Assembly: GCA_903872255.1 (NCBI GenBank)
Contig: CAIQJW010000320.1
Span: forward strand, 1-5,327
Direction: 5' to 3'
Source of the DNA: an uncultured delta proteobacterium
GTDB taxonomy: Bacteria > Desulfobacterota > Syntrophorhabdia > Syntrophorhabdales > Syntrophorhabdaceae
DNA length: 5,327 nucleotides
Shown: in pieces, positions 1 to 5,285 of the stretch
Layout: each line of letters opens with the position of its first letter
How positions within the stretch are numbered: position 1 is the stretch's first letter
The notes under the pieces: model-generated
The model's input: the letters and a program-made list of their open reading frames with translations, nothing else
Told to the model about the DNA's origin: nothing
The model's database searches: none
Program-made: the position numbers and the translations under genes

Positions 1-1100
1 AGCTTCTTAAACCCCTTCCCTATTCCTTCGCCGGCCTTTTTTGTTCCTTCGGCACCGACGCCAAAGATAGAGCCACCGATATCTTCGACTGAAACGCCCA
101 GTTGTCCGGCAATTCCATAAGCTATTTTGGTCATAAAAGTCTCGATAATATTGAATTTTGGATTATCCAAATCTCCCGAGACGATGAAATCAGCAGGCAA
201 TTGATCCCCGTTCTTTTTCATAAAATTCAGTACCAGCGAGGCGGAGACACCCATGAACCGGTCGCCAAAACCTGAACCCGTCTCCAGTTCCAGGCCTTTG
301 ATCACCACATGACCGGGTGCATGGACCTTGTGGGAAACAATTTTTGCCCTAACGTCGAGGTCCATAGACCCTTTCTTGACATGCACGCTTTTGGCCTGTT
401 TATCGTAGTATGGTTTGAAATGCACTATATCAAGACCTCGTACGTGAGATACCGATTCTGCATCTTTGGAGGCAAGCTTGATCGTACCTTCGCTTTTTAC
501 GCTGGCATTGCTTTTGCCCGTCGGCACATGAGCCTGAATTGAATATTTTGTGGATTCATTCGTAAAAGGAAATGTGAGATGTTCCATTTCCATCTTGATA
601 TCCCGTACTTTTGTCAATACGGGGACACGGGGTGTTTTTCGATCAAGGTAATCCACAGATCCATTGCTGACGACGATCTTTTCAAACTTGACCGGCGCCT
701 TTTGCATTTCCTTTTTAATGTATTTTTCTTCATCGGGGGGGAAGGCCGGGCTCGCGAGGTTGCCCTTATGGTCCACCTCAACGTACATATACGGTTTTTC
801 GAGGCGAAGGCTCGAGATAACATGCTTTTCTCTGAATAAATTCATAAAATCCGCACGCACCATCAATTCTTCAATACGGATCACTTCCTTTCCCGCCTTG
901 TTTTTCATGGCAACACCCCTGACCCGGACGCTGCCCCACTTAAGGTCGATGCTCTCGATAGAAAAATCCTTGCCAAGCGCCTTTTCGACTCCCGCCTTTG
1001 CGATAACATTGGCATATCTGAGAAGTGCCAGACCGGCAATAAGAACCAGGAAAATCATTATTCCTGAAACCAATAAGGTAATTTTCCATTTTTTCTTCAT
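1..1100 (-). CDS. AsmA/DUF748-like membrane-anchored protein, 3' end outside window
   Basis: An uninterrupted minus-strand frame gives 366 codons from an ATG at 1098-1100 to the window edge, so the C-terminus is missing. The protein begins MKKKWKITLL and has one N-terminal hydrophobic segment at about residues 7-27 after a short basic stretch, which suggests a signal anchor with the bulk in the periplasm. The next part (about 28-115: FSIESIDLKWGSVRVRGV, then LRLEKPYMYVEVDHKGN) has the pattern of the AsmA/DUF748 superfamily, whose members are thought to be beta-rich bridging proteins that carry lipids or help outer-membrane assembly. The visible end is rich in glycine and lysine (about 340-366). 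A CAGGA site (1108-1112) lies 7 nt before the ATG. It is transcribed away from the thiamine-binding gene. Family membership is judged by eye; the exact function is unknown. Related DUF748 proteins vary widely in length. Confidence 0.85.
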   Translation of the reverse strand, partial: MKKKWKITLLVSGIMIFLVLIAGLALLRYANVIAKAGVEKALGKDFSIESIDLKWGSVRVRGVAMKNKAGKEVIRIEELMVRADFMNLFREKHVISSLRLEKPYMYVEVDHKGNLASPAFPPDEEKYIKKEMQKAPVKFEKIVVSNGSVDYLDRKTPRVPVLTKVRDIKMEMEHLTFPFTNESTKYSIQAHVPTGKSNASVKSEGTIKLASKDAESVSHVRGLDIVHFKPYYDKQAKSVHVKKGSMDLDVRAKIVSHKVHAPGHVVIKGLELETGSGFGDRFMGVSASLVLNFMKKNGDQLPADFIVSGDLDNPKFNIIETFMTKIAYGIAGQLGVSVEDIGGSIFGVGAEGTKKAGEGIGKGFKK

Positions 1101-1124
1101 ATTTTCATCCTGCAGAGAATACTT

Positions 1125-1136
1125 TATAATATTATA
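1125..1136. promoter_or_regulatory. Divergent promoter core: palindromic double -10 box
   Basis: TATAATATTATA is a perfect 12-bp palindrome. It gives a consensus TATAAT at 1125-1130 on the plus strand and at 1131-1136 on the minus strand. Plus-strand transcripts would start near 1137, leaving a leader of about 48 nt before the ATG at 1185; minus-strand transcripts would start near 1124, leaving about 24 nt before the ATG at 1100. The -35 matches are weak: TTTTCA at 1102-1107 on the plus strand (4 of 6, 17-bp spacer) and nothing better than 3 of 6 on the minus strand. The call rests on the -10 match and its position between divergent genes. Confidence 0.6.
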
Positions 1137-1171
1137 CAAAACCCTGCGGGGGAATGAAAGAATTGAGATTC

Positions 1172-1179
1172 AGGGAGGA
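1172..1179 (+). promoter_or_regulatory. Ribosome binding site of the thiamine-binding protein gene
   Basis: AGGGAGGA lies 5 nt before the ATG at 1185. This strong Shine-Dalgarno match fixes the start of the 104-codon frame over internal ATGs. Confidence 0.85.
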
Positions 1180-1184
1180 TTTCG

Positions 1185-1499
1185 ATGTCGATACTATTTG
1201 AATTCGCCATGTTCCCAACCGATAAAGGTGAGAGCGTAAGCCCCTATGTATCGCGGCTTCTCACGGTCATTGACGACAGTGCCGCCGCATACAGGCTCAC
1301 CCCGATGGGAACGATCGTGGAAGTACAGACTATGGACGAGGCATTGTCCATCATCAAAAAATGTTATGAGCAACTGGAACCAGATTGTGCCCGGATCTAC
1401 TCTGCGGTTAAATTTGATATCCGTAAAGGCCCGATGGGCAGGATGGAAGACAAGGTCGCGTCCGTGGAAGCAAAAGCGGGGCGGAAACTGAAAACCTGA
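1185..1499 (+). CDS. MTH1187/YkoF-type thiamine-binding protein
   Basis: The 104-residue product matches the MTH1187 family (Thiamine_BP, formerly DUF77) in length and layout. It has an N-terminal beta strand (SILFEFAMFP), the SVSPYV segment at 17-22, the LTPMGT turn at 38-43, a helix at about 50-64 (DEALSIIKKCYEQL), a strand with IYSAVKFDIRKG at 71-82, and a final helix that usually reads KVxSVExK (here KVASVEAK at 90-97). The fold is ferredoxin-like and oligomeric. Family members bind thiamine or its pyrimidine moiety; they are presumed to buffer or deliver the vitamin rather than catalyse a reaction. It is the first gene of the rightward set, just after the divergent promoter, and ends 13 nt before the GTG that opens the FAH frame. 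I see no TPP riboswitch in the short leader, so regulation by thiamine is not supported by the sequence. Confidence 0.92.
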   Translation: MSILFEFAMFPTDKGESVSPYVSRLLTVIDDSAAAYRLTPMGTIVEVQTMDEALSIIKKCYEQLEPDCARIYSAVKFDIRKGPMGRMEDKVASVEAKAGRKLKT

Positions 1500-1504
1500 A
1501 AGAC

Positions 1505-1525
1505 CGTAAGGCGTGACGCCTTACG
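1505..1525. repeat. Short perfect palindrome (REP-like hairpin) between two genes
   Basis: CGTAAGGCG (1505-1513) and CGCCTTACG (1517-1525) are perfect reverse complements separated by TGA, giving a 9-bp stem with a 3-nt loop. It begins 5 nt after the stop codon of the thiamine-binding gene. It is not followed by a T-run on the plus strand (GAAAAAAGG comes next), so it is a poor intrinsic terminator. It may be a REP-type dispersed palindrome or an mRNA processing or stability hairpin. It covers the GTG at 1513 that opens the next reading frame. Confidence 0.65.
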
Positions 1526-2226
1526 AAAAAAGGAAATCACTTGACAGCCCGACACGGTGGAAGCTTAAAATAGAACAGCGTTTGCGTGACCGGAGGTTAA
1601 AAATTACTGCTATCTTCAATCCATCGAAAGTGATCGCGATAGGTCTTAATTACCGGGATCATGCGAAAGAATTCAACATGTCCATCCCCGAATATCCTAT
1701 CGTATTCCTTAAACCGTCGACGTCCGTCATCGAGGACGGGGATGATATCATTTTCCCGCCCCAGACTGAGGAGCTTCATTATGAAGGCGAGCTTGCCATC
1801 GTTATCTCCTTACGGGCAAGGAATGTACCTGTTTCTGATGCCGGCAGGTATATTGCCGGATTTACCTGCGCGAACGATGTGACTGCGCGGGACCTCCAGC
1901 GCATGGACGGCCAGTGGACGCGGGCGAAGTCCTTCGATACGTTCTGTCCCCTCGGGCCCCGGATCGTAAAAGACATAGATCCGGGAGGACTTGGCATCAC
2001 AACCCGCGTGAACGGGCAGATACGGCAGTTGTCGACAACGGCGAACATGATATTCAACGTCTACGAGCTTGTTTCATTCGTATCGGGCATTATGACGCTG
2101 CTGCCGGGCGACGTCATAATAACGGGAACACCGCCCGGTGTAGGCCCTCTCATTCCCGGTGATACAGTGGAGATAGATATAGAGAACATCGGGATCCTGA
2201 AAAATACGGTCCGCGCGGCTACGTGA
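1513..2226 (+). CDS. Fumarylacetoacetate hydrolase (FAH/FAHD1-like) family protein
   Basis: This is an enzyme of the FAH fold, which hydrolyses or decarboxylates 2-oxoacid and 1,3-diketone-type substrates with Mg2+ or Mn2+. Numbered from the GTG at 1513 (237 aa), expected metal ligands are E91, E93 (HYEGEL) and D122 (CANDVTARDLQ). The lid His-Glu pair known from FAHD1 is H50/E53 (NYRDHAKEF), and K139 lies in GQWTRAKSFDTF. GDVIITGTPPGVGP (199-212) closes the active site. The spacings H50-E91 and E93-D122 (41 and 29) equal those of FAHD1 as I recall it. The actual substrate cannot be told; acylpyruvase or oxaloacetate decarboxylase activity is possible. The start is uncertain: the GTG sits inside a hairpin with no spaced Shine-Dalgarno site, the first 30 residues do not look like the family, and GGAGG at 1592-1596 stands 6 nt before an in-frame ATT at 1603. 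TTG at 1582 is another option. The catalytic core is intact. Confidence 0.92.
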   Translation: MTPYEKRKSLDSPTRWKLKIEQRLRDRRLKITAIFNPSKVIAIGLNYRDHAKEFNMSIPEYPIVFLKPSTSVIEDGDDIIFPPQTEELHYEGELAIVISLRARNVPVSDAGRYIAGFTCANDVTARDLQRMDGQWTRAKSFDTFCPLGPRIVKDIDPGGLGITTRVNGQIRQLSTTANMIFNVYELVSFVSGIMTLLPGDVIITGTPPGVGPLIPGDTVEIDIENIGILKNTVRAAT

Positions 2227-2250
2227 TGATCCGGGCCGCCGGCGAAACTG

Positions 2251-2257
2251 TAAGGAG
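2251..2257 (+). promoter_or_regulatory. Ribosome binding site of the tRNA-binding protein gene
   Basis: TAAGGAG lies 5 nt before the ATG at 2263 and supports that start. Confidence 0.8.
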
Positions 2258-2262
2258 CAGCC

Positions 2263-2592
2263 ATGGATAACATCACATTCGACGATTTCATCAAGACCGA
2301 TCTTCGGGTCGCCGAGATCAAGGCCTGTGAGGACATTGAAGGTGCTGACAAGCTGTACAAACTGACGATCGATGTGGGAGAAGAACGCACGATCGCGGCA
2401 GGGATAAAACAGTATTACACAAAAGAGGAACTGGTCGGAAAGAAGATCGCTGTCGTGGCCAACCTGGAGCCCAGGAAATTGAGGGGGATCATGTCGCACG
2501 GGATGCTTCTCGCCGCATCAAACGAGGACCACTCTTCAATCGTGCTTCTTACCGTTGAGAAAGACATACCGAACGGAAGCAAGATCTCGTAG
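2263..2592 (+). CDS. Free-standing tRNA-binding domain protein (MetG C-terminal/Trbp111 type)
   Basis: The 109-residue protein consists of one OB-fold tRNA-binding domain like that at the C-terminus of methionyl-tRNA synthetase and in Trbp111/CsaA. Recognisable blocks are DLRV (13-16), GADKLYKL (27-34), AGIKQYY (46-52) and the long signature from VANLEPRKLRG to SHGMLLAA (65-85). The domain binds the tRNA elbow without base specificity, usually as a homodimer. Automatic annotation may name it the methionyl-tRNA synthetase beta subunit (metG), but no synthetase catalytic domain is encoded nearby. It could assist MetG in trans, act as a general tRNA-binding factor, or have a CsaA-like role; the MetG-type is favoured because DDFIKTDLRV and ANLEPRKLRG match that group best. 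It lies 36 nt after the FAH gene and 6 nt before the transporter gene, so cotranscription is likely. Confidence 0.92.
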   Translation: MDNITFDDFIKTDLRVAEIKACEDIEGADKLYKLTIDVGEERTIAAGIKQYYTKEELVGKKIAVVANLEPRKLRGIMSHGMLLAASNEDHSSIVLLTVEKDIPNGSKIS

Positions 2593-2598
2593 ACAGGG

Positions 2599-4233
2599 AT
2601 GACCCACTACATATTCCTTTTTCTGGCAGGTCTCGCCCTTTTTCTTCTGGGCATGGTCAAATTGAGCGAGCAGATGCAGCGGGTATTCAGCTCCCGGATA
2701 CGGGAATATATCCGCATTTCGGTCAGAAAACCTTTTTATGGCCTCATCATGGGGCTCGTCACAACGATATTCTTCCAGAGCAGTTCAGCCGCCACGCTGC
2801 TGACAATGGGGCTCGTCAGCGCAGGGCTCGTCAGTTTCTACCATTCTCTCGGTATAATCCTGGGCGCCGATATAGGTACCACGCTCACGATACAACTTGT
2901 CGTGTGGAAGGTTACGGATATATCGCCTGTTTTTCTTATCAGCGGCGTTTGCCTGTATTTTATCGGAAGAGACCGTCTGAAGATAATCGGCGAGGCGCTG
3001 CTTTATTTCGGAACGATATTTTACGGATTGAGCCTTATCGGGCAGGCATCGGTTCCCCTCAAAGACAGTCCCGCCTTTGTATCCTATTTTCTCTCGGCGC
3101 GCCACCCAATGATAGGGTTATTGATAGGCCTTGCTTTTACCGCGATCGTCCATGCCTCGGCAATACCCATCAGCATGCTCGTCATGCTCGGGATGCAGGG
3201 GTTGATATCGATCGATAATGCCCTGCCCATAGTCATTGGGGCAAATGTGGGCACGACGGCCACCGCGCTCATGGGCTCAATCGCCAGCGATGTAAACGGA
3301 AGAAGGACCGCCCTTGCACACCTCATATTCAAATGCGCCGGGGCCTTTATATCAATGATATTATTGGCACAGTTCATAGATGTGCTGAAGATCGCCTCAT
3401 CCAGCATTGCCCAGCAGATCGCATTCGGGCACTTCGTGTTCAATTTCATTATTGTGGTGATGTTCATCTTCTTTCTTGCCCCATTTTCGCGGTTGATTCT
3501 CAGAATGCTTCCCGGACAACAGGAGGTCATACCTCTCTGGCCGGAATATCTTCATACGAAATACCTGGGAGAACCCCGGCAGGCCCTTGTGTGCGTCAGG
3601 AACGAGCTCAAGCGGCAGATCGTCCTGGCAGAAAAAATGTGCCGCGAAGCACTCGAACAGTTCATCAAGTTCAGGACAAGCAAACAGCGCAGCGTAATGT
3701 ACATGGAACTCGTCATGGATAATCTCCAGGCCGAGATCACAAAATACCTTTGGGGCATATCATGCGGAGCCCTTTCTGAGCCGCTGACGAAACAGCTTTT
3801 TACGTATTCATCATTTACGTATGACATAGAAAGAATAGGGGACCGGTCGGTCAACCTGGCGGAACTGGCGGAGCAGAAATCTAAAAGAAAAGCCCATTTC
3901 ACCCCTTCTGCAAACGAAGAGCTTCGCACCATAGGCATCCTCGTCCTCGAAAATCTCAACGATGCGATGAAGCTTGTGGATGAGAAAAATATCGATATCA
4001 TACGCATTGTCATGGAACGTGAACGCAGGATCGATATAAAGATAAAAAATGCGATAGGCGCCCATCTCGAACGCTTTTACAAGAAGATGTGCATCGCCGA
4101 AGCGGGTCCCATTTATGTTGACGTGCTCGTTAACCTCGAGCGGATCTCAGACCATTGCAGGCTGATCGCCCAACTCACCAATGAGCTCGAACAGGATGTT
4201 TTCGATATGGCGGATGCCGTTATAGACCCTTGA
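2599..4233 (+). CDS. Na/Pi cotransporter family protein with PhoU-like C-terminal domain
   Basis: The 544-residue protein has two parts. Residues 1-305 are hydrophobic with multiple membrane segments and two inverted Na_Pi_cotran (PF02690-type) repeats. The first carries QSSSA (60-64) and GADIGTT (89-95); the second carries HASA (185-188) in place of QSSS, and GANVGTT (214-220). Residues from about 325 to the end are helical and charged, with the ER-I-D-R and ER-I-S-D-H patterns of PhoU domains (near 405-412 and 515-522). This is the NptA/YjbB-like bacterial layout, expected in the inner membrane and linked to sodium-dependent phosphate movement, often export or homeostasis. The ATG at 2599 gives a normal N-terminus (THYIFLFLAGLALFLLG). 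Only a weak AGGG directly before it serves as a ribosome site, so translation is probably coupled to the tRNA-binding gene ending 6 nt upstream. I see no clear Pho box. The altered second motif is unusual. Confidence 0.93.
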   Translation: MTHYIFLFLAGLALFLLGMVKLSEQMQRVFSSRIREYIRISVRKPFYGLIMGLVTTIFFQSSSAATLLTMGLVSAGLVSFYHSLGIILGADIGTTLTIQLVVWKVTDISPVFLISGVCLYFIGRDRLKIIGEALLYFGTIFYGLSLIGQASVPLKDSPAFVSYFLSARHPMIGLLIGLAFTAIVHASAIPISMLVMLGMQGLISIDNALPIVIGANVGTTATALMGSIASDVNGRRTALAHLIFKCAGAFISMILLAQFIDVLKIASSSIAQQIAFGHFVFNFIIVVMFIFFLAPFSRLILRMLPGQQEVIPLWPEYLHTKYLGEPRQALVCVRNELKRQIVLAEKMCREALEQFIKFRTSKQRSVMYMELVMDNLQAEITKYLWGISCGALSEPLTKQLFTYSSFTYDIERIGDRSVNLAELAEQKSKRKAHFTPSANEELRTIGILVLENLNDAMKLVDEKNIDIIRIVMERERRIDIKIKNAIGAHLERFYKKMCIAEAGPIYVDVLVNLERISDHCRLIAQLTNELEQDVFDMADAVIDP

Positions 4234-4248
4234 TCCATATCGCTACCT

Positions 4249-4278
4249 TTCGCAACCGGCAACGATTTTTGTTATAAT
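4249..4278 (+). promoter_or_regulatory. Likely sigma70-type promoter of the CopZ-like gene
   Basis: TATAAT at 4273-4278 is a perfect -10 box. TTCGCA at 4249-4254 matches TTGACA at 4 of 6 positions with an 18-bp spacer. Transcription would begin about 10 nt before the AAGGAGG ribosome site. It lies in the 65-nt gap after the transporter gene, the largest gap so far in the rightward set, and suggests that the metal-binding gene and rlmE can be expressed separately. No dyad typical of a CueR operator is evident in the spacer. Confidence 0.55.
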
Positions 4279-4285
4279 ACAATAA

Positions 4286-4292
4286 AAGGAGG
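4286..4292 (+). promoter_or_regulatory. Ribosome binding site of the CopZ-like gene
   Basis: AAGGAGG is a full Shine-Dalgarno match, 6 nt before the ATG at 4299, and predicts strong translation of this small protein. Confidence 0.85.
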
Positions 4293-4298
4293 ATCATT

Positions 4299-4502
4299 AT
4301 GGCCGATGCGAAACTTAAAATAGAAGGCATGAGCTGCCAGCATTGCGTTCAGGCGGTAAAGAAGGCGCTAGGTGACGTTGCCGGCGTGGATTCCACAGAG
4401 GTTGAGATCGGCAGCGCGACGGTACGCTACGACAATGCCAGGGCAACCGAGAAGGATCTGGAAGCAGCTGTCGAAAAAGCCGGCTTTTCTGTCAGGTCAT
4501 AG
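4299..4502 (+). CDS. Heavy-metal-associated (HMA) domain protein, CopZ-like copper chaperone
   Basis: The 67-residue protein is a single HMA domain with the beta-alpha-beta-beta-alpha-beta order. The metal site GMSCQHC is at residues 10-16, with C13 and C16 as the thiol pair. A helix follows (VQAVKKALGDVAGV), then VEIGSATVRYDN, and a C-terminal AAVEKAGFSV, all typical of CopZ/Atx1-type chaperones and of the N-terminal domains of copper ATPases. Cu(I) is the most likely ligand, delivered in the cytoplasm to a P-type ATPase or a regulator. Neither an ATPase (copA) nor a CueR/CsoR regulator is in the window, so the metal remains an inference. The length equals that of stand-alone chaperones, so it is not a fragment. 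It has its own likely promoter and a strong ribosome site; rlmE follows after 90 nt. Confidence 0.92.
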   Translation: MADAKLKIEGMSCQHCVQAVKKALGDVAGVDSTEVEIGSATVRYDNARATEKDLEAAVEKAGFSVRS

Positions 4503-4516
4503 TCCTGCCCCGGCAT

Positions 4517-4600
4517 ATGATCGAAGACAGGAAAAGCCTTGAAACCTCCCAAGACAAACAAGTCGGTCAAACAGGCCTTATCGTGAACCCGTATGGCTAA
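4517..4600 (+). other. Candidate 27-codon upstream ORF overlapping the rlmE start
   Basis: An ATG at 4517 opens a 27-codon frame (MIEDRKSLETSQ... to NPYG) whose TAA at 4598-4600 lies inside the first codons of rlmE, an 8-bp overlap (ATGGCTAA). rlmE has no Shine-Dalgarno site of its own, so ribosomes ending here could restart at 4593. The small frame also lacks a good ribosome site (GGCAT precedes it) and its peptide resembles nothing I know, so it may be chance. Confidence 0.2.
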
Positions 4601-5186
4601 ATTCGTGCTGAAGGACCCATTCTACAAAAAAGCGAAAGAGGAAGGTCTCCGGGCGCGAAGTGCTTATAAGCTCAAGGATATCGATGCAAAATACCATCTC
4701 ATAAAAAAGGGGGATATTGTACTCGATCTCGGGTGTTCACCGGGGAGCTTTCTTCAGGTCCTGTCGGAAACGGTGGGAGAAAAAGGTGCTGTCATCGGCA
4801 TCGATATCCTTCCCACCCCCGCCCTTCCCAGAAAAAATGTGAAGGTGATCAGGGCGGACATACGGGATGTGGATATCGTGAAACTCTTCGGTGAGTTTGG
4901 CCTCACACATGCAGACACAGTCACCTGCGATATAGCGCCCAATCTGTCCGGTATCCGCGAGGTCGACGACGCCCGGATCGAAGAGCTTTTCTACTGCGTC
5001 CTCGATGTCGTCGCGAAGGCCCTCAAGCCCGGCGGGAATTTCATCATCAAATCATTTTCGACCACGGTTCAGAAAAATATTACCGCAGAGCTTCAAAAAA
5101 AGTTCTCCAAGGTTTCCCAATATAAACCAGCCGCATCGCGCGCGGTAAGTTCGGAAATATTTTTTGTATGTATTGGTAAAAAATAG
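4593..5186 (+). CDS. rlmE: 23S rRNA (uridine-2552-2'-O)-methyltransferase RlmE (FtsJ/RrmJ)
   Basis: The 197-residue protein transfers a methyl group from S-adenosylmethionine to the 2'-O of U2552 in the A loop of 23S rRNA, a late step in large-subunit assembly. The Rossmann SAM-binding motif is LDLGCSPGSF (44-53). The K-D-K-E catalytic tetrad is complete: K26 (RSAYKL), D113 (CDIAPNLSG), K153 (NFIIKSF) and E188 (SSEIFF). The acidic D71 (VIGIDI) would contact the SAM ribose, and D89 lies in the adenine-side loop (RADI). E. coli RlmE has 209 residues, so the length is normal, with a slightly short N-terminus. The ATG at 4593 is the only possible common start, because an in-frame TGA lies at 4584-4586. 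No Shine-Dalgarno site is seen, which is odd for an essential-type housekeeping gene. No ftsH partner follows within the window. A repeat element with a terminator-like hairpin lies just downstream. Confidence 0.95.
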   Translation: MAKFVLKDPFYKKAKEEGLRARSAYKLKDIDAKYHLIKKGDIVLDLGCSPGSFLQVLSETVGEKGAVIGIDILPTPALPRKNVKVIRADIRDVDIVKLFGEFGLTHADTVTCDIAPNLSGIREVDDARIEELFYCVLDVVAKALKPGGNFIIKSFSTTVQKNITAELQKKFSKVSQYKPAASRAVSSEIFFVCIGKK

Positions 5187-5200
5187 AGAAAAATCAAAGA

Positions 5201-5272
5201 TTGGATTCCGGCTTTCGAGACTGTGTCGTAATTCCACCCCAAGCCGTCATTCCCGCGCAAGCGGGAATCCAA
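5201..5272. repeat. 72-bp repeat element with imperfect terminal inverted repeats (dRS3/MITE-like)
   Basis: TTGGATTCCGGCTT (5201-5214) is the reverse complement of AAGCGGGAATCCAA (5259-5272) at 13 of 14 positions, the mismatch being 5210/5263. Inside the right half is a separate perfect palindrome, ATTCCCGC-GCAA-GCGGGAAT (5249-5268), which fits the ATTCCC-N8-GGGAAT pattern of the neisserial dRS3 repeat and of similar repeats in other proteobacteria. Frames across it give peptides such as LDSRLRGNDG and LESRNP, which recur as spurious proteins made from such repeats. No transposase is present, so it would be non-autonomous. Confidence 0.6.
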
Positions 5273-5285
5273 GGTTTTTCTTTTT
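5249..5285 (+). terminator. Possible intrinsic terminator downstream of rlmE
   Basis: An 8-bp perfect GC-rich stem (ATTCCCGC/GCGGGAAT) with a GCAA tetraloop (GNRA class) is followed after 6 nt by TTTTTCTTTTT (5275-5285). The distance from stem to T-run is longer than ideal and the hairpin belongs to a repeat element, so a terminator role is plausible but secondary. It lies 62 nt after the rlmE stop. Confidence 0.4.

Noticed and set aside
1137..1184. TPP riboswitch ahead of the thiamine-binding gene
   Set aside because: The leader is only about 48 nt, too short for a THI-box aptamer, and the conserved CUGAGA and junction elements are not present in the right arrangement.
664..1239. A 191-codon plus-strand frame opposite the AsmA/DUF748 gene
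   Set aside because: It is antisense to a minus-strand frame that has a membrane anchor, family-like sequence and a ribosome site, and it runs into the thiamine-binding gene. Its peptide shows no family pattern.
2074..2499. Minus-strand frame of 141 codons across the FAH and tRNA-binding genes
   Set aside because: It is a shadow of two well-recognised plus-strand genes; its peptide has no recognisable motif and no start context.
3084..3530. Minus-strand frame of 148 codons inside the transporter gene
   Set aside because: It is the antisense of membrane-segment codons; the plus frame holds both Na/Pi repeats and a PhoU domain without interruption.
4234..4272. Terminator after the transporter gene
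   Set aside because: GCAACCGGCAACGATTTTTG looked terminator-like, but the bases before the T-run do not form a stable stem.
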